In this document: positions 12,326 to 23,164 of the stretch, one piece after another
Numbering within the stretch: position 1 is the stretch's first letter
How the letters are laid out: every line of letters starts with the position of its first letter
Assembly: GCA_030686995.1 (NCBI GenBank)
Contig: CM060692.1
Span: 127,797,796 to 127,861,795, forward strand
DNA: 64,000 bases
DNA from: Artemisia argyi
Lineage: Eukaryota; Streptophyta; Magnoliopsida; Asterales; Asteraceae
Direction of reading: 5' to 3'
Made by a program: the position numbers and the translations under genes
The notes under the pieces: model-generated
What the model saw: only the letters and a program-made list of their open reading frames with translations
Told to the model about the DNA's origin: nothing
Database searches by the model: none

Positions 12326-15300
12326 CTAGTGACCACAAATCTCGTCAGAAAACGTATCAAGAAGCTGCTCAGCCAAACATGGGGGATCATCAATCAAAGC
12401 ATCCACAAAAACATTCACAATCCTTCGTTGCTGCTTATTGGCTTTCAAGCTAAACCATGTAAGAAACTTCACTCTAAAATCTTTACTCAAATGTCCGCTA
12501 TGCTCCAAACTTCTAACCACTCCCACTGCATACTCATAGTCGTTCTTCTTTGGTTCACATCTTGGCCCTGCTTTTGTTGTACCATCAGATTTGCATGGGG
12601 TCAAAGGAAAATCAGTTGTGGAATCTGTTTGTGTGTTAGCGTTGACTTCTGTGTTCTTGCTTGTGGTCCATTCTGACTCCCAAAAACCGAGGACTTTCTT
12701 GTTGCTAAAAAAAGAAACCATGCAGAAATATTTGGTCAAAGGGTCAAGCTTCGTGATCTTGAATCTTTTTTCAGGGTTCAAGACGATGTATGTAGCTTCT
12801 TTTGGATATGTTATGAGAGTTGACTTTCGGTGCCAGATTCTGCATCCGAGGAAATTTTCAAATAAATGTGGTTCGTAATCTAGGACAATTGTTACTGAAG
12901 TTGAAGTAGATTCCTCAAATGAAATTTGACATGCTGCAAGAAAAAAAACCAGTATAGTCAAGCAAAAATATATAACCTACGATGCTTTGCAACATTTCGC
13001 CAGTATCTTAATTTGAGGGAAACCTACCACCAGAAGTCAAGGGATTCTTCTTACTAATTGGATATAGGGTTTGGAATTATGGGATTCTTTGAACTATTTA
13101 CAGGATAAACAAGCTTTTAACATAAAGATACAATTTTGCTTTCAAGAAATAAAACTTATTATTCATTGAAAAACTAAAATTATTCAGGGGTGTTAATGCG
13201 AGGATCCGGAAATTTTGACCTACATATCAATTATCCAAATCATATGATGTTTGTGTTTGACAAATTCTTATTATTTAAGAAATCGATAGATAACACACAA
13301 CCAAAAGTTGACATTCTCTCGGAAAACTAAAAGTGAGATCTCTTGGAAAAGGATATGCAAAATTTTCACATAATAGATTATATAAGGGATCAATAATTGA
13401 TTTTATGCTAGCCTTAGCTTATCAATTTTGCTGCTATTTTCAGCTGTTAGAAACTTAGAATATTAATCAACTAATACTGGTCATTTGATAATCAAAACAC
13501 TAAGCAACAAAAAATATATCTGAACACTAAAAACTAATCAAATAAACTAACTCGTTCTAAACGCAAATCCAAACAATATCTTCACTGCACACTTTCCCAA
13601 AATGGAAATTTGAATTAACCCGGCATCTTAAAGTGAAAAGTGTTGTATTTTTATAAATAAAATGTAGCTGCTTGAAGATGTAAAATGACACACGTACTTG
13701 GAGTTCTTTTCGGTTGAAAGTGATTTAAGCTTGAATTGGAGCAAGAAGAATCATAAGCTTCAATTGCAGAAGTACAGAGCTTTTGAACCTCTGTGCTACA
13801 TGAAAGCCGATTAACAAGGCGACGATCCATCTTCACCGATGCTAAACTAATGGGTCCCACTTCTTTTTCAAGTATCTTTGCTGCAGATTCAACAATATTC
13901 AAGAGTTTCGGATACTTCACAGTTCCTTCAAGTATCTTGTGGCCTAGAGAAACACGTAGACACAATGCATCAACTCTTCTGGCTTCATGAGCATAAAGCA
14001 GCTGCTTTCTCCAGGTCCTGAAAACAGTTATCTTCTAAGGTTATAACGATGGTTACAAACATAAAGCACATGTGTTAAATTTTCAGCAAAATCCATATCA
14101 ATTATAAGATATATACTCGGAAAGTAACAGCTTTGACCTCTACATGTGATGCGTACAAACTTAATGTTGTGTGTGATTACCAAGTTCAAAGAGTGAGCCC
14201 TTTACCAAACCAAAATGATAATAGTGGGCACTAGCTTGGGCTTTCGATAGTATAGTCGACATTTGAGATCAACCAGATTAATTTGGATCTTAAAGACAGA
14301 TTTCAAGTGTCAACTTTATATATGTTCGAGAAATATTGAGAATCACAAACGGATGTTAAAATCATAAAGCCACATATTGGATTTTCGGCAAAATCCTTAC
14401 TATAGACTTGGAAAAGTAACATCTTTTACCGTTAAAAAACTGTTTGTACGTAGACATGGCAATATCAACCCATTTGTTAACTAATGGGTTTACTTTGAAA
14501 ATAACAGCTTTGACATCATAGTCAACAAATTAATTGATATAAAAGACAAATAAAAATAATACAAAACTGTTTGTGGGTCGGCCAACCCTACCCATTTACT
14601 GATTTGATCCATGCTAAAAAGTTACTCAAATTATACATTAGCAAAGAAGAGCATGATTACCTCATCAGTCCATTTAACTTTCCACAAGAAATACAATAGA
14701 AGCCACCATCCAACTTCGGGTAGTAACCTTTAGTTGATATGCCAGCCCTTTGATGATTAACAGCACAATTCAAATGGCATGACATGCCACACGGCTCGTC
14801 ACCTTCGTTACAAGAATCCGAATCCCAATCACATGTTAACCATAAACTAGGATCCTTGTTATCATCAAACTGATGACAGATACAACATGAACATCTCTTG
14901 CAAAAAGCATCTTTTTGACACATTGTTGCTTTGCATGCTAGATTCTGACAAACCCGACTTTTAGTTTGGTCATTTCTAATATTCTCAAATGTGGTACTAT
15001 TGGTACTAGCAAGTTCAAGCGGGGCTGTAAATTTTTGCTTTTTTGATGGGGAAATATCTTGTGAGATTTCGGTTGTTGGCTTCGTTGTGTTTTTGGAGAC
15101 TAGTTTAAGAAGGTGTTCTATCATTCTAATTTTTGTGAATCCACTATACTTTCTTTCTTTACCCATTTCGGCACATATGATTTCAAGCAGTTCTTTACGT
15201 GTCAATGCACTAAGAATCTTAGGGGCATCTTCTGACCAGTTAGCGATTCGGTGAACAAGTTTTCGTTTTTCTTCCAAGCTCAGTTGATTACATTTTTCAG

Positions 15301-17168
15301 GGTCAAGCACAAATCCTGTCAAACGTAAAATTGAATGTAAGAATATTACTATAGGTTGATCTTCAGTGGGACCGACACCGTGTTACTATTCATCTGAAAC
15401 CATATTATGAGACCAACAAAAGGAAATCTTAAAATAGGCAAAACTAACTCTGCCTTGAAATTGCTTTTCCGAAAAAATTGTATCTGAAATTCAATAACAT
15501 ACACACCGACTTTTCAGGTCAACAAACTGCTATTCAAGATAAAGTGTACCTAAATTCTTTGAACATTTGTGACAGAAAAATAATAACCAAAACAACCTTT
15601 GAAAATTGTACTCACTCAACTCGAAAATGTTGGTGGTAGTCTGGCTGATGCAATATATACATACTAAGTTGAACTTAAGAAATAGCAGGTTTGACATACG
15701 GTAAAGGAGTTTTCCTTTCTTAACACATTGAGCTAATTTGTGTCTTGCTGATCTAAAAAATGGGAAATGGTATTAGCAAACGTGTCTCATAGTACGTTTC
15801 TCGCAGTAACTAATTTACTTCATGCAAATTCTCTCAGAGCATCCACTATGGGAGGTTTAAGAATAGGTTTAAAAAACTTGAAAAGGTTTATGTTTGTTTC
15901 AACCATTGTGGATTTTCATTTCATGATTACATGGCATAAAAAGGTCCTAAACCTTAGACCTCTTTATAATCTTAGAATATTTAATGCATGCCTTATGTGA
16001 AACAATTACAAAGCTTTAAAATGTTTATACCAGGAAATAGGTTTATCAACTCAAAACGTTTATAAATTGCTGAGGGGGCAAGAAATATTAAATTTGTAAA
16101 GCTTTATAAAATTTCAAGATAGTAGATGCCCTCATATCACTAGCTGTACAAATTTTGAAGTCATTAATGGTTTATACTTTAATACAAAGAACTTTATAAA
16201 CCATGAAACTGAAATGTCATGGTAGGATATCGCAAATGTGACCAATATTAAAATAATAAGAAATCATGGTAACCAAAATCAATTGCCATCAACTATTAGA
16301 ATATGCATAATCAGAAATCTTATAGACCAAAAAGGCGGACAAAATACACAAACTTCATTCGTTTGATCATGAACAGATGAACTTATGTTCATAGAAACAT
16401 ACGTGAAGTATTTCTACGGCCAGTAAAACAGCAATAATTTCTTTTTCAGGGATGCTCCATGCAATTGCTAACATTGCACTTTAAAAGTTTTTTTTTTTAC
16501 CAAAAAATAAGTTTTTTTTTTTCTCAAAAATACCTAATTGCCCATATCATTACAGTGACTTGATGATATCCATTAACCATTAGGGTCCACAAACTTCTTT
16601 ATTTTATAAATAAATACCAAATGCTATTTGAGGCATCCAACTTAAAGTCAAATTATCTGTTTCAAGCAATTATTCTCTACCAATTGCTTGCATTTCTAAC
16701 AAAGAAACAATGTAGGAGAATCCTAAGTGAAAAAACAAAAAAGTCAAAAACTCTATAGAACTAAGTGGGTAGATCACAGAAGGAACCCTCAGTGTGAGAT
16801 AATACATTCTATCATAACCCACAACATTATATTTCTAACATACATTTTCAAGAATAAAATACAAAAAAAAAAAATATCCTTAAAAAATGAAGGAAAAACA
16901 GAAAATAATTGAGAAAATCAACTTTTGAAGCATGCATCAGCAGAAATTAAAGGCACTCATTAAGCACAAAAATAGCAAAAATAACCAAAACAAAAGCAAC
17001 CCAAAATGCTATATGATTTCTAACCTACATTACCAATAATTAAACACAAAAAACTTGAAAATAATAAATTTATCAACAACAAACAACTAAACAATCATGC
17101 ATTAGCAATGTACATAAAAACACAAAAATAATATGAACAAAACACGAACCTGAAAACACAGATTCCAT
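12326..17168 (-). CDS. VIL: VIN3-like protein (PHD finger, FN3, VID domain), PRC2 accessory chromatin protein
   Basis: Four coding exons join without a break: 17168-17150, 15315-14661, 14017-13698 and 12933-12326 (1602 nt, 533 aa plus TAG). All junctions are GT-AG and phases match. Exon 1 encodes only MESVFS plus one base of the next codon, so the start lies 1.8 kb upstream of the main exon. Residues about 8-85 are the helical N-terminal region; SPSKKQKF is a likely NLS. Residues about 129-217 form a Cys-rich C4HC3 PHD finger ([21 protein letters not shown]). Residues about 332-425 are a fibronectin III domain (CQISFEES to FWESEWTT). Residues about 458-530 are the VIN3-interacting domain ([25 protein letters not shown]). 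The family (VIN3, VRN5/VIL1, VIL2) works in the nucleus with PRC2 to silence targets such as flowering repressors. The length is close to family members. I cannot tell which paralogue it is. No lesion is visible. Confidence 0.9.
15316..17149 (-). other. First intron of the VIN3-like gene (1.83 kb)
   Basis: The donor GTTCGTG follows the 19-nt coding exon 1, and the acceptor GACAG precedes exon 2. The sequence is AT-rich. A possible MITE relic lies near 15837-15915, where gcatccactatgg and ccattgtggat are in inverted orientation. No ORF or RNA gene is recognisable. Confidence 0.75.
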
Positions 17169-17357
17169 ACCAGAAAACCCGAGTTCAGGATTTTTCATCA
17201 TACATTCAAAAGTACAAATCTTTTTACATAAAGATTCAAGAAAATACAGTATATAAGAAGAGAGAAAAGTGGGAATGTGTGTGACAGTGTGAGAGAGAAA
17301 AAGAGAGCCTGATGTTAATGCTACTAAACTGCTAAAGGCTAAAAAGATACTCTTATC

Positions 17358-17366
17358 GATATATAC
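17358..17366 (-). promoter_or_regulatory. TATA box of the VIN3-like gene
   Basis: The minus strand reads GTATATATC about 190 bp upstream of the ATG (17168). It is followed by a CT-rich leader (CTCTCTTTTTCTCTCTCACA, about 17310-17291) typical of plant 5' UTRs. A start near 17330 is expected. Beyond it, 17380-17690 is AT-rich promoter-like DNA without recognisable sites. Confidence 0.5.
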
Positions 17367-17689
17367 TTTGAGCAATTTTTTAACCTATTTAATAATCTTA
17401 TTCTTGTTTTAGACAATTTTTCTAAATTAATGTTACTTGGACTTAAAATGACATTCACTTTTTTATACTCGCTTACTAGCTAAAAGAACCATAAAATTTA
17501 CGAGTATTTTAAAGTAATGTGGAAAAAAAAAATAATGAATGGCATTGCGTATTATGAAGTTAGAGGTTAGAAAGAAACACATTTAAATAAGCAAAATATA
17601 AAGTTGGTAACAATGAAACATACATTATATAAAACACATTAGTCAAATAACCGGGAAAAAAAAATATAAACACATTCAATCCTTTTTTC

Positions 17690-18230
17690 TACTAACGCGT
17701 GATAAGATGACACGTAGATGTGATCACGAAATGTGTAGCACTTCTTTGTAAACCACGTTCGTTGTGCTATTTGTGAGGTTTCCGTCGTCATCACAAATAA
17801 CATGTCCAATCCTTTTTTGCTTATAACGCTAGATACGGCTACATAAGCTGCTCATATGTAAAAACAGGGTATTTCAAATACAAACACACTTGCCTGATAG
17901 ATTGTCTGTGACTTTTGTTGATCGTAATAGCGAAAGAGACGTGCACTGAGAACTATTTTCTTACAATCTTAAACGAAAATCGTTTATCATAAGTTGATAT
18001 TTTCATCCTTGCGATAATCAGTCATTTACCAAAATGGCTTCTAGTAATTATAGTGGCCTCAATGCAAGTCTTCATCAACCGGGCTACACGAAGTCTTGTT
18101 CCTGAAAGTAAGTTTGTGGTTGGCCGCCCCGAAGAATTTTAGATCATTAATAAATTTTGTAGATAATACGTCTTCATTTACTTCTGTTGTTTTGAAAATG
18201 TTGGGCAGACTGAAGAAATTTTGGTTGAAA
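17690..18230 (-). pseudogene. Helitron/PIF1-type helicase C-terminal remnant
   Basis: Read on the minus strand in shifting frames, the order matches the C-terminal end of a plant PIF1-like/Helitron helicase. First comes FINDLKFF-AANHKLTF, then a degraded 'RLxxTxIEATIITRSHFGK' region, then SFAITINKSQ (the conserved NKSQGQ-like helicase motif, with changed residues). Next are LYLKYPVFTYEQL and finally CDDDGNLTNSTTNVVYKEVL before a TGA. At least three frameshifts or stops are present. It cannot make a helicase. I did not find Helitron ends (5' TC, 3' hairpin plus CTRR). Confidence 0.6.
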
Positions 18231-18790
18231 TTTGCTAGTCATGAAGAAAAACTTGACCCTGAGGCTTTGTATGAGGGTTCTGAGGTAGGTTCAGAAAAAT
18301 AGTATTTTTGCAAAATAACCCTTTTTACCACATTTATAACATTCAGTACTTTCAGTGGCTTTTGTTCCAGAAAATTTTGATTTATTTCTTTTACGTTCTG
18401 AACTTGCAAGAAGTGCTCTTTAATATTTAAATCATTTAAATACTCTTCACTTGTTCTTTCATCAACTTCGTCATCAGATTTTTATTGGAGGTCCTGAAAA
18501 ACACAATTAGAAAAGAAAGTAGTTGAAATGGTGCAATTATCAGGGCCTTTTTGATCCCAGGGTATCTCCTAGAGATTAGATTGTCTTCATAGACAAATAT
18601 CCCATAGATGTTAGAGAGGTCAAGGGTCTGAATATGTTGAGGAGACTGATGGGGTTCAGTGAGCTTATTATCATCACTCGCTAAACCCATTACCTTCTTC
18701 TTTTGTTCAGGGACTTTATTCACTGAGTACCACCTAATTGAATGGCGATTCCTTTTTTTCAGAATCAGGTAGAACATCTTTGAAAGTAAC
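18231..18790 (-). pseudogene. Ty1/copia gag fragment
   Basis: Minus-strand frames carry words typical of an Asteraceae Copia gag: YGIFVYEDNLISRRYPG, then a shifted DEVDERTSEEYLNDLNI. A degraded zinc knuckle (CYKCGKKGYFAKI, in which the normal His and last Cys are changed) follows, and then SEPSYKAS. Frames shift at least twice. The 113-codon ORF 18777-18436 covers only part of it. Its border with the helicase remnant is uncertain. Confidence 0.55.
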
Positions 18791-18889
18791 TCACTGAATG
18801 ACTATTCATTCAGTGACTTGATTATGTTTAAATGGTTATCTAATACTTAGGTTATTTTATATTCTAATCCTTAGATACATTGGGCTCTG

Positions 18890-19446
18890 AATTAGCCCAA
18901 TAAAAACACGAAACACTTCAAGTAAACTTACTCAGTTTCGATATCTATAAACCCTAACTACATAAACATAACACATTAAATGCACAAACAAACCCAAAAC
19001 TCACCCCTGACAGCAAACAAAAGATGAGACAGTCGAAGCACTTGCTTTCATGTTCAAAACAACACCAACATTAATAAGGCATATTAAAGAATGTAATATA
19101 TCACATATCATAACACACACAAGACTTAAGATTATGGCCGAATCAAAGAGAGTTTAGAGAGAGAAAGAAATGGGAGTTTTCTAGTGAGAGAAAGTTGTGT
19201 CTATTAGATTAAGAAAGTGAAAAGCTCCAACCCTCTCCCTTGGTGGGAGAGGGCTTATATAGTTACAAATAAACACCCTCCTGCGGGCTGTAGATCGGAT
19301 GTACAGTGGGTAAAGACCTGTCCGTCCTCCACGGTGTTACATAAACTAATATACTACTAATAATAATAGTTAAGTCTATGAGCTAACTTATGCAAGAGTA
19401 TAATCGGGGTGACTGACTCTTCTTTATGGATTTTCTAAATCCTAAC
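18890..19446 (-). repeat. Copia LTR, minus orientation
   Basis: On the minus strand it starts TGTTAGGATTTAG at 19446, directly after a purine tract TTAGGGGGAGAT (19447-19459). It has a TATA box AACTATATAAG (19264-19254), immediately followed by a perfect 9-bp hairpin. The far end is unclear. A degraded iMet-PBS-like word ending TCAGAGCCCAA lies near 18880-18900, followed leftwards by the gag fragment. Confidence 0.5.
19231..19253. repeat. Perfect 9-bp hairpin just downstream of the LTR TATA box
   Basis: CCCTCTCCC and GGGAGAGGG are separated by 5 nt. In the LTR sense the hairpin begins at the TATA box and covers the expected cap-site region. Confidence 0.7.
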
Positions 19447-20129
19447 AATCTCCCCCTAAGGGAGGTCACCCCATAAATTACAATTTGAATCCTAGCATTC
19501 TATCATGAAGTTCATATCCGAGCTCGTAGACTTTGATTCTTCAATATCAGTAAACTTTGCGTCTTCGGTAGTGATTCTTTAAATGAATGATTCTTTGACT
19601 TGTGATCTTGAGCTTTCTTTGAGATCATCAGCCACATTAAATATCCAACTCATCCTTTGAAGTATTGCCTTCACGTGATGTTGTGACCTTTGGCCCTACA
19701 TGCTCACACCTTTTGGATCATGATATTCAGCATCAAAGTTGCGGAAGCATTGTTGAAAGTCTTTAATTATCATGATTTCTTTAATTATGATGGTGAAGTG
19801 TGAGAATGGTGTGATGAATTGGCATCTTTTTGGCAATTAGCTGCAACTGCCAGGGATTCTTGCATACAATAGTTAGCAATAAAACGTCTGACACTTATAG
19901 GTCTACACTTCGAGATCGTAATCAGCATAATGTGAAAACTTTCTCTAATCCTTGCCAAGGCCGTTCCTGAATCGGATACCCTGAGAGGACTTGCACAGAT
20001 ACACTGAAGTGTATCAATGATTCAGGGGAGTCACTGATGTATACCGTAGTATTACTTCACGACTGTAGACCGTTTAAAACCGCTGCGAACACTAAGCGTA
20101 ATCCACAAGGAATTAACGAAGTGACAAGC
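19447..20129 (-). other. 3' region of a Copia element (polypurine tract and upstream non-coding DNA)
   Basis: The minus-strand TTAGGGGGAGATTG next to the LTR is a typical Copia PPT. The rest has no ORF and looks like the post-pol spacer. It is cut by the LTR that starts at 20130. Confidence 0.4.
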
Positions 20130-21545
20130 TGATGACACCAAATTAGTACATTATATTGTCATCATTTGTCCTATTTAATTGACTTGTTTTATTATATTAT
20201 ATATGAGAATTGATGCTTAATTGTTTACTTTAGTAATTCTCAGGTAAAAACAAGCAATTGGTGAAACTTGGCAATTTTGGATGAAATATGGAGATAAATG
20301 ATCAAGATGGAAAAAGTCTACTGAACTCAAGGAGATATGATGTATCATTCTAGACAGATACGCCACATCATCATACTTAGATGAATTCGAAACCATTGCA
20401 TGACTTTGAAGCATGCGTCGCATCTGATTATATCATGCGCCGCATATGAAACCTTGGTCAACGATGAAGAACCAACTTGTTCTACTACAGATATGCCGCA
20501 TCTCATTATCAACATGCGCCGTATCACTATCAAGACTTCACTAAAGACAATCCAAGACGCTGAAGGACATGCGCCGCATAAAGATTCAAGATACGCCATA
20601 TCTGAAGATGATGTACGAATATTCCAGAATATATTAATCTTGGACCCCACGCGAAGTTAAGTACATGCGCCGCATCTACTTAATAGATGCGCCGCATCGA
20701 ACCCTCAGACAAAAAGTATAAATACCCCATCATACCTACGAATTTTGTATGCAACAAAACCCTAAGGCGACAAGGCAACACAAGACACACCCTAAACGAA
20801 GATCTTTGAGTAGTAAGAAGGTCCTGCATGTATTTAATTCATTATATAGTTTTGTTTTATTGTAATAGTAAACTATAATCCTTCAGGATTGATAGGTTTG
20901 TGGCCGCCATATTGCTCCCTTTAAAAATTGCTTTCCCATCTATTATAAGTTATATGATGTTGTTTTTTGTTCTTTTTATACGTGCTTTAATAACCTCTGT
21001 GTCTAGCTGTGTTTTGCTTGGGCTGCCATACCCCCTCCACGCTTACTTATCTAGCATCTAGAAAGTAAGATAGGCATAAGTGATCATTAAGGGTTTACTC
21101 GCCTATATTTAAGATCCAAAGAGAGAGAATAGATTACGATATTCATCATATAAAACTAGCAATAAAACAAGTGACAAGCTACTAACAATAGGACAGGACT
21201 TCTATCTGTATCTATTATCTATCCGTGTACGTGTTAATCTTTCGCTGATTTGTTCTCATTAGTTTTATTAGTTTAATTAATCTACAAAACTGTACTAGTC
21301 TCTCAGACTAAAACCCCCTTGCGTTAGATTAGATTGTAAAACTAACTTAGTATATTCAAAATACTGATAGAATACTAGATATTATGTTCCACTCTTAGTG
21401 ATCGACACTCTGCTTACCACTATATACATATTGATCGGGTACACTGCTCGTTAGTATATGTGTTATAGGATAAGTCGGCTAAATATAAATGTAAAACTTG
21501 AAATGGCAAAATCACTCTATACTACACGTGACACAACACGCATCA
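20130..21545 (+). repeat. 5' LTR (1416 bp) of a non-autonomous Gypsy-type element
   Basis: It starts TGATGACA and ends ACGCATCA. A PBS follows: tggtgccgatgccaggga at 21552-21569, close to the tRNA-Asp-type PBS used by Athila/Tat elements. The first 35 bp carry an inverted repeat TGATGACA/TGTCATCA. About eight copies of a quasi-palindrome ATGCGCCGCAT (and decayed forms) lie between 20410 and 20700. The possible TSD CAAGC (20125-20129) cannot be confirmed because the other end is missing. Confidence 0.65.
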
Positions 21546-23164
21546 AGTTTTTGGTGCCGATGCCAGGGAGTGAATTGTTAATATCTATTTTTCTGTTAGT
21601 ATTTTAAATTAGGTTTTCTAACTTTTTTTTTTTATATTTTTAGGTTTTTAGATTTTAACTGCTAACTTTGTTGTGTATTTGTTTAATTGCATTCATTGTA
21701 TATTTTTGCATATTTGTTATTTTCTTGTTTTCTGTAATTTTTTGTTTTTCTTTGTTTTCTGCATAATCTGTCTGCTATATTTTACTGATACAAACGATAC
21801 GGCACATCTATTTTATAGATGCGGCGTATGGCGTTTTAATTTTTGATACATCACATCTAATTTAATAAATCGAGTACGGCGCATCTATCCCCTAGATACG
21901 ACGTATTCTGTTTTTAATCAAAAACTTTTTTAAGGACTTTAAATAGACATACGTCGCATCTGTTTTGCAGATACGGCGTATTATTTATTAAAAACAGTAA
22001 ACGAATTTATTAAATTTATTAGAAGCGGCGTATCTTTTTCTAAAGATATGGCACATTAAAAAAAATCTTGTATTTGAAACGTATGGTAGATACGGCTTAT
22101 TAGTTTTTTCTGATACGGCGCATTGATTTTTGAATAAGAAAAGTCGATTTTTGATTATTATAAGTGTACGGCGTATTGATTTTCTTTGATACGGTGTATT
22201 GATTTTCTGTAATAAAAGTCTGATTAAATTTTAATGAATTAAGATATGGCGCATCCTTTTTATAGGATACGGCTCATCATCTGCTGATATCAGCAACTTT
22301 TCGTTTTGTTATTTGATTTCCAGTATTTTGTGGTATCTTTCTTCCGGGCAAATACTACTGACGAATTTGTCTCTGATCACAGGAATGACTACGGATGATA
22401 CCATGGATGAATATTTGGCTAGGAAACAAGGGAAGCTACAGTACAAAGCGAATTATCCAACGGAGAAGATGTGGTTTCTAAAGGACGAAGCGGATGAGTG
22501 TGTGATTTATGATGTTAACTTAAGAGATGGAGATGACAGATCTCCTGCGAACAAAATAAGGAGTTGAACGTGAGTCTAACTTGAAAACTCTGGAATAAAG
22601 AGAAGTGCTCACTGGGAGACAACCCGGATTTATCTTTACTGTTTTTTTGGTGTCGAGTCAGTCAGATCTGTAGTAGATGCGGCGCATCTCCATCATAAGA
22701 TGCGGCGTATCAACTGTACAGATCATATTTTTTATTTTTCTGTAATTTTTATTTTTATTTTTCTGCACTTTAAAACTTTCTGTCAGTTTATTTAATGCGG
22801 CGCATCCCTGGTTAAGGATACGACACATCTTATTTTCTGATCCGTACTAATTCCAGGCTCGATACGGCGCATCTCATTCAATAGATGCGGCGTATCGACT
22901 GACCTGATGATTTTTTAATCTTTAATTTTTAATTTTTAGGTTTTATTTTCTAACTACTAATGAATTTTGCACAAGTTTGATTTTCTTAAATTCAGGTGTG
23001 TTTATAAGAATGGTGGTATTTATATGATCTTACTCGCAAACGCATAATGGAGGATCATACCGAGCAAATCTCGGGAGAGTTTTTCCATTCTAATTATTTT
23101 AATTTCCTGTTTTTAATTTGAAATACAAACAACGAGGACGTTGTTTAACTTAAGTGGGGGGATG
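21546..23164 (+). mobile_element. Internal region of the non-autonomous Gypsy-type element
   Basis: It contains the PBS and about twenty copies of the GATGCGGCGCATC-type quasi-palindrome (21795-22900). An 84-codon ORF (22313-22567, best start 22385) has no known domain. The block cactgggagacaacccgg (22610-22627) resembles a word conserved in Athila-type and derived non-autonomous elements. A purine tract taagtggggggatgg (23151-23165), just after a perfect 7-bp hairpin AACAACG/CGTTGTT, looks like a PPT. There is no gag, protease, RT or integrase, so the element would need proteins from another element. No 3' LTR follows the PPT. Confidence 0.55.
22385..22567 (+). CDS. Small ORF of unknown function in the non-autonomous element
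   Basis: The ORF begins ATGACTACGGATGATACC and encodes about 60 residues, acidic and rich in Asp/Glu/Lys (DEYLARKQGKLQYKANYP is typical). It has no recognised domain. It lies between the PBS and the conserved cactgggagacaacccgg block. It may be a relic of a gag or env-like frame, or chance. Nothing shows that it is translated. Confidence 0.25.
   Translation: MTTDDTMDEYLARKQGKLQYKANYPTEKMWFLKDEADECVIYDVNLRDGDDRSPANKIRS

Noticed and set aside
12275..12676. 133-codon plus-strand ORF
   Set aside because: Antisense shadow of the VIN3-like last exon.
14657..15322. A 221-codon gene starting at 15322
   Set aside because: The apparent start is a TTG inside the intron acceptor. Splicing to MESVFS at 17168 gives the family N-terminus and correct phase.
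15837..15915. Complete MITE in intron 1 of the VIN3-like gene
   Set aside because: The words gcatccactatgg and ccattgtggat are inverted, but no target duplication or clear ends could be placed.
22313..22384. Upstream start of the small ORF in the non-autonomous element
   Set aside because: The open frame begins at a non-ATG codon. The ATG at 22385 is the first credible start.
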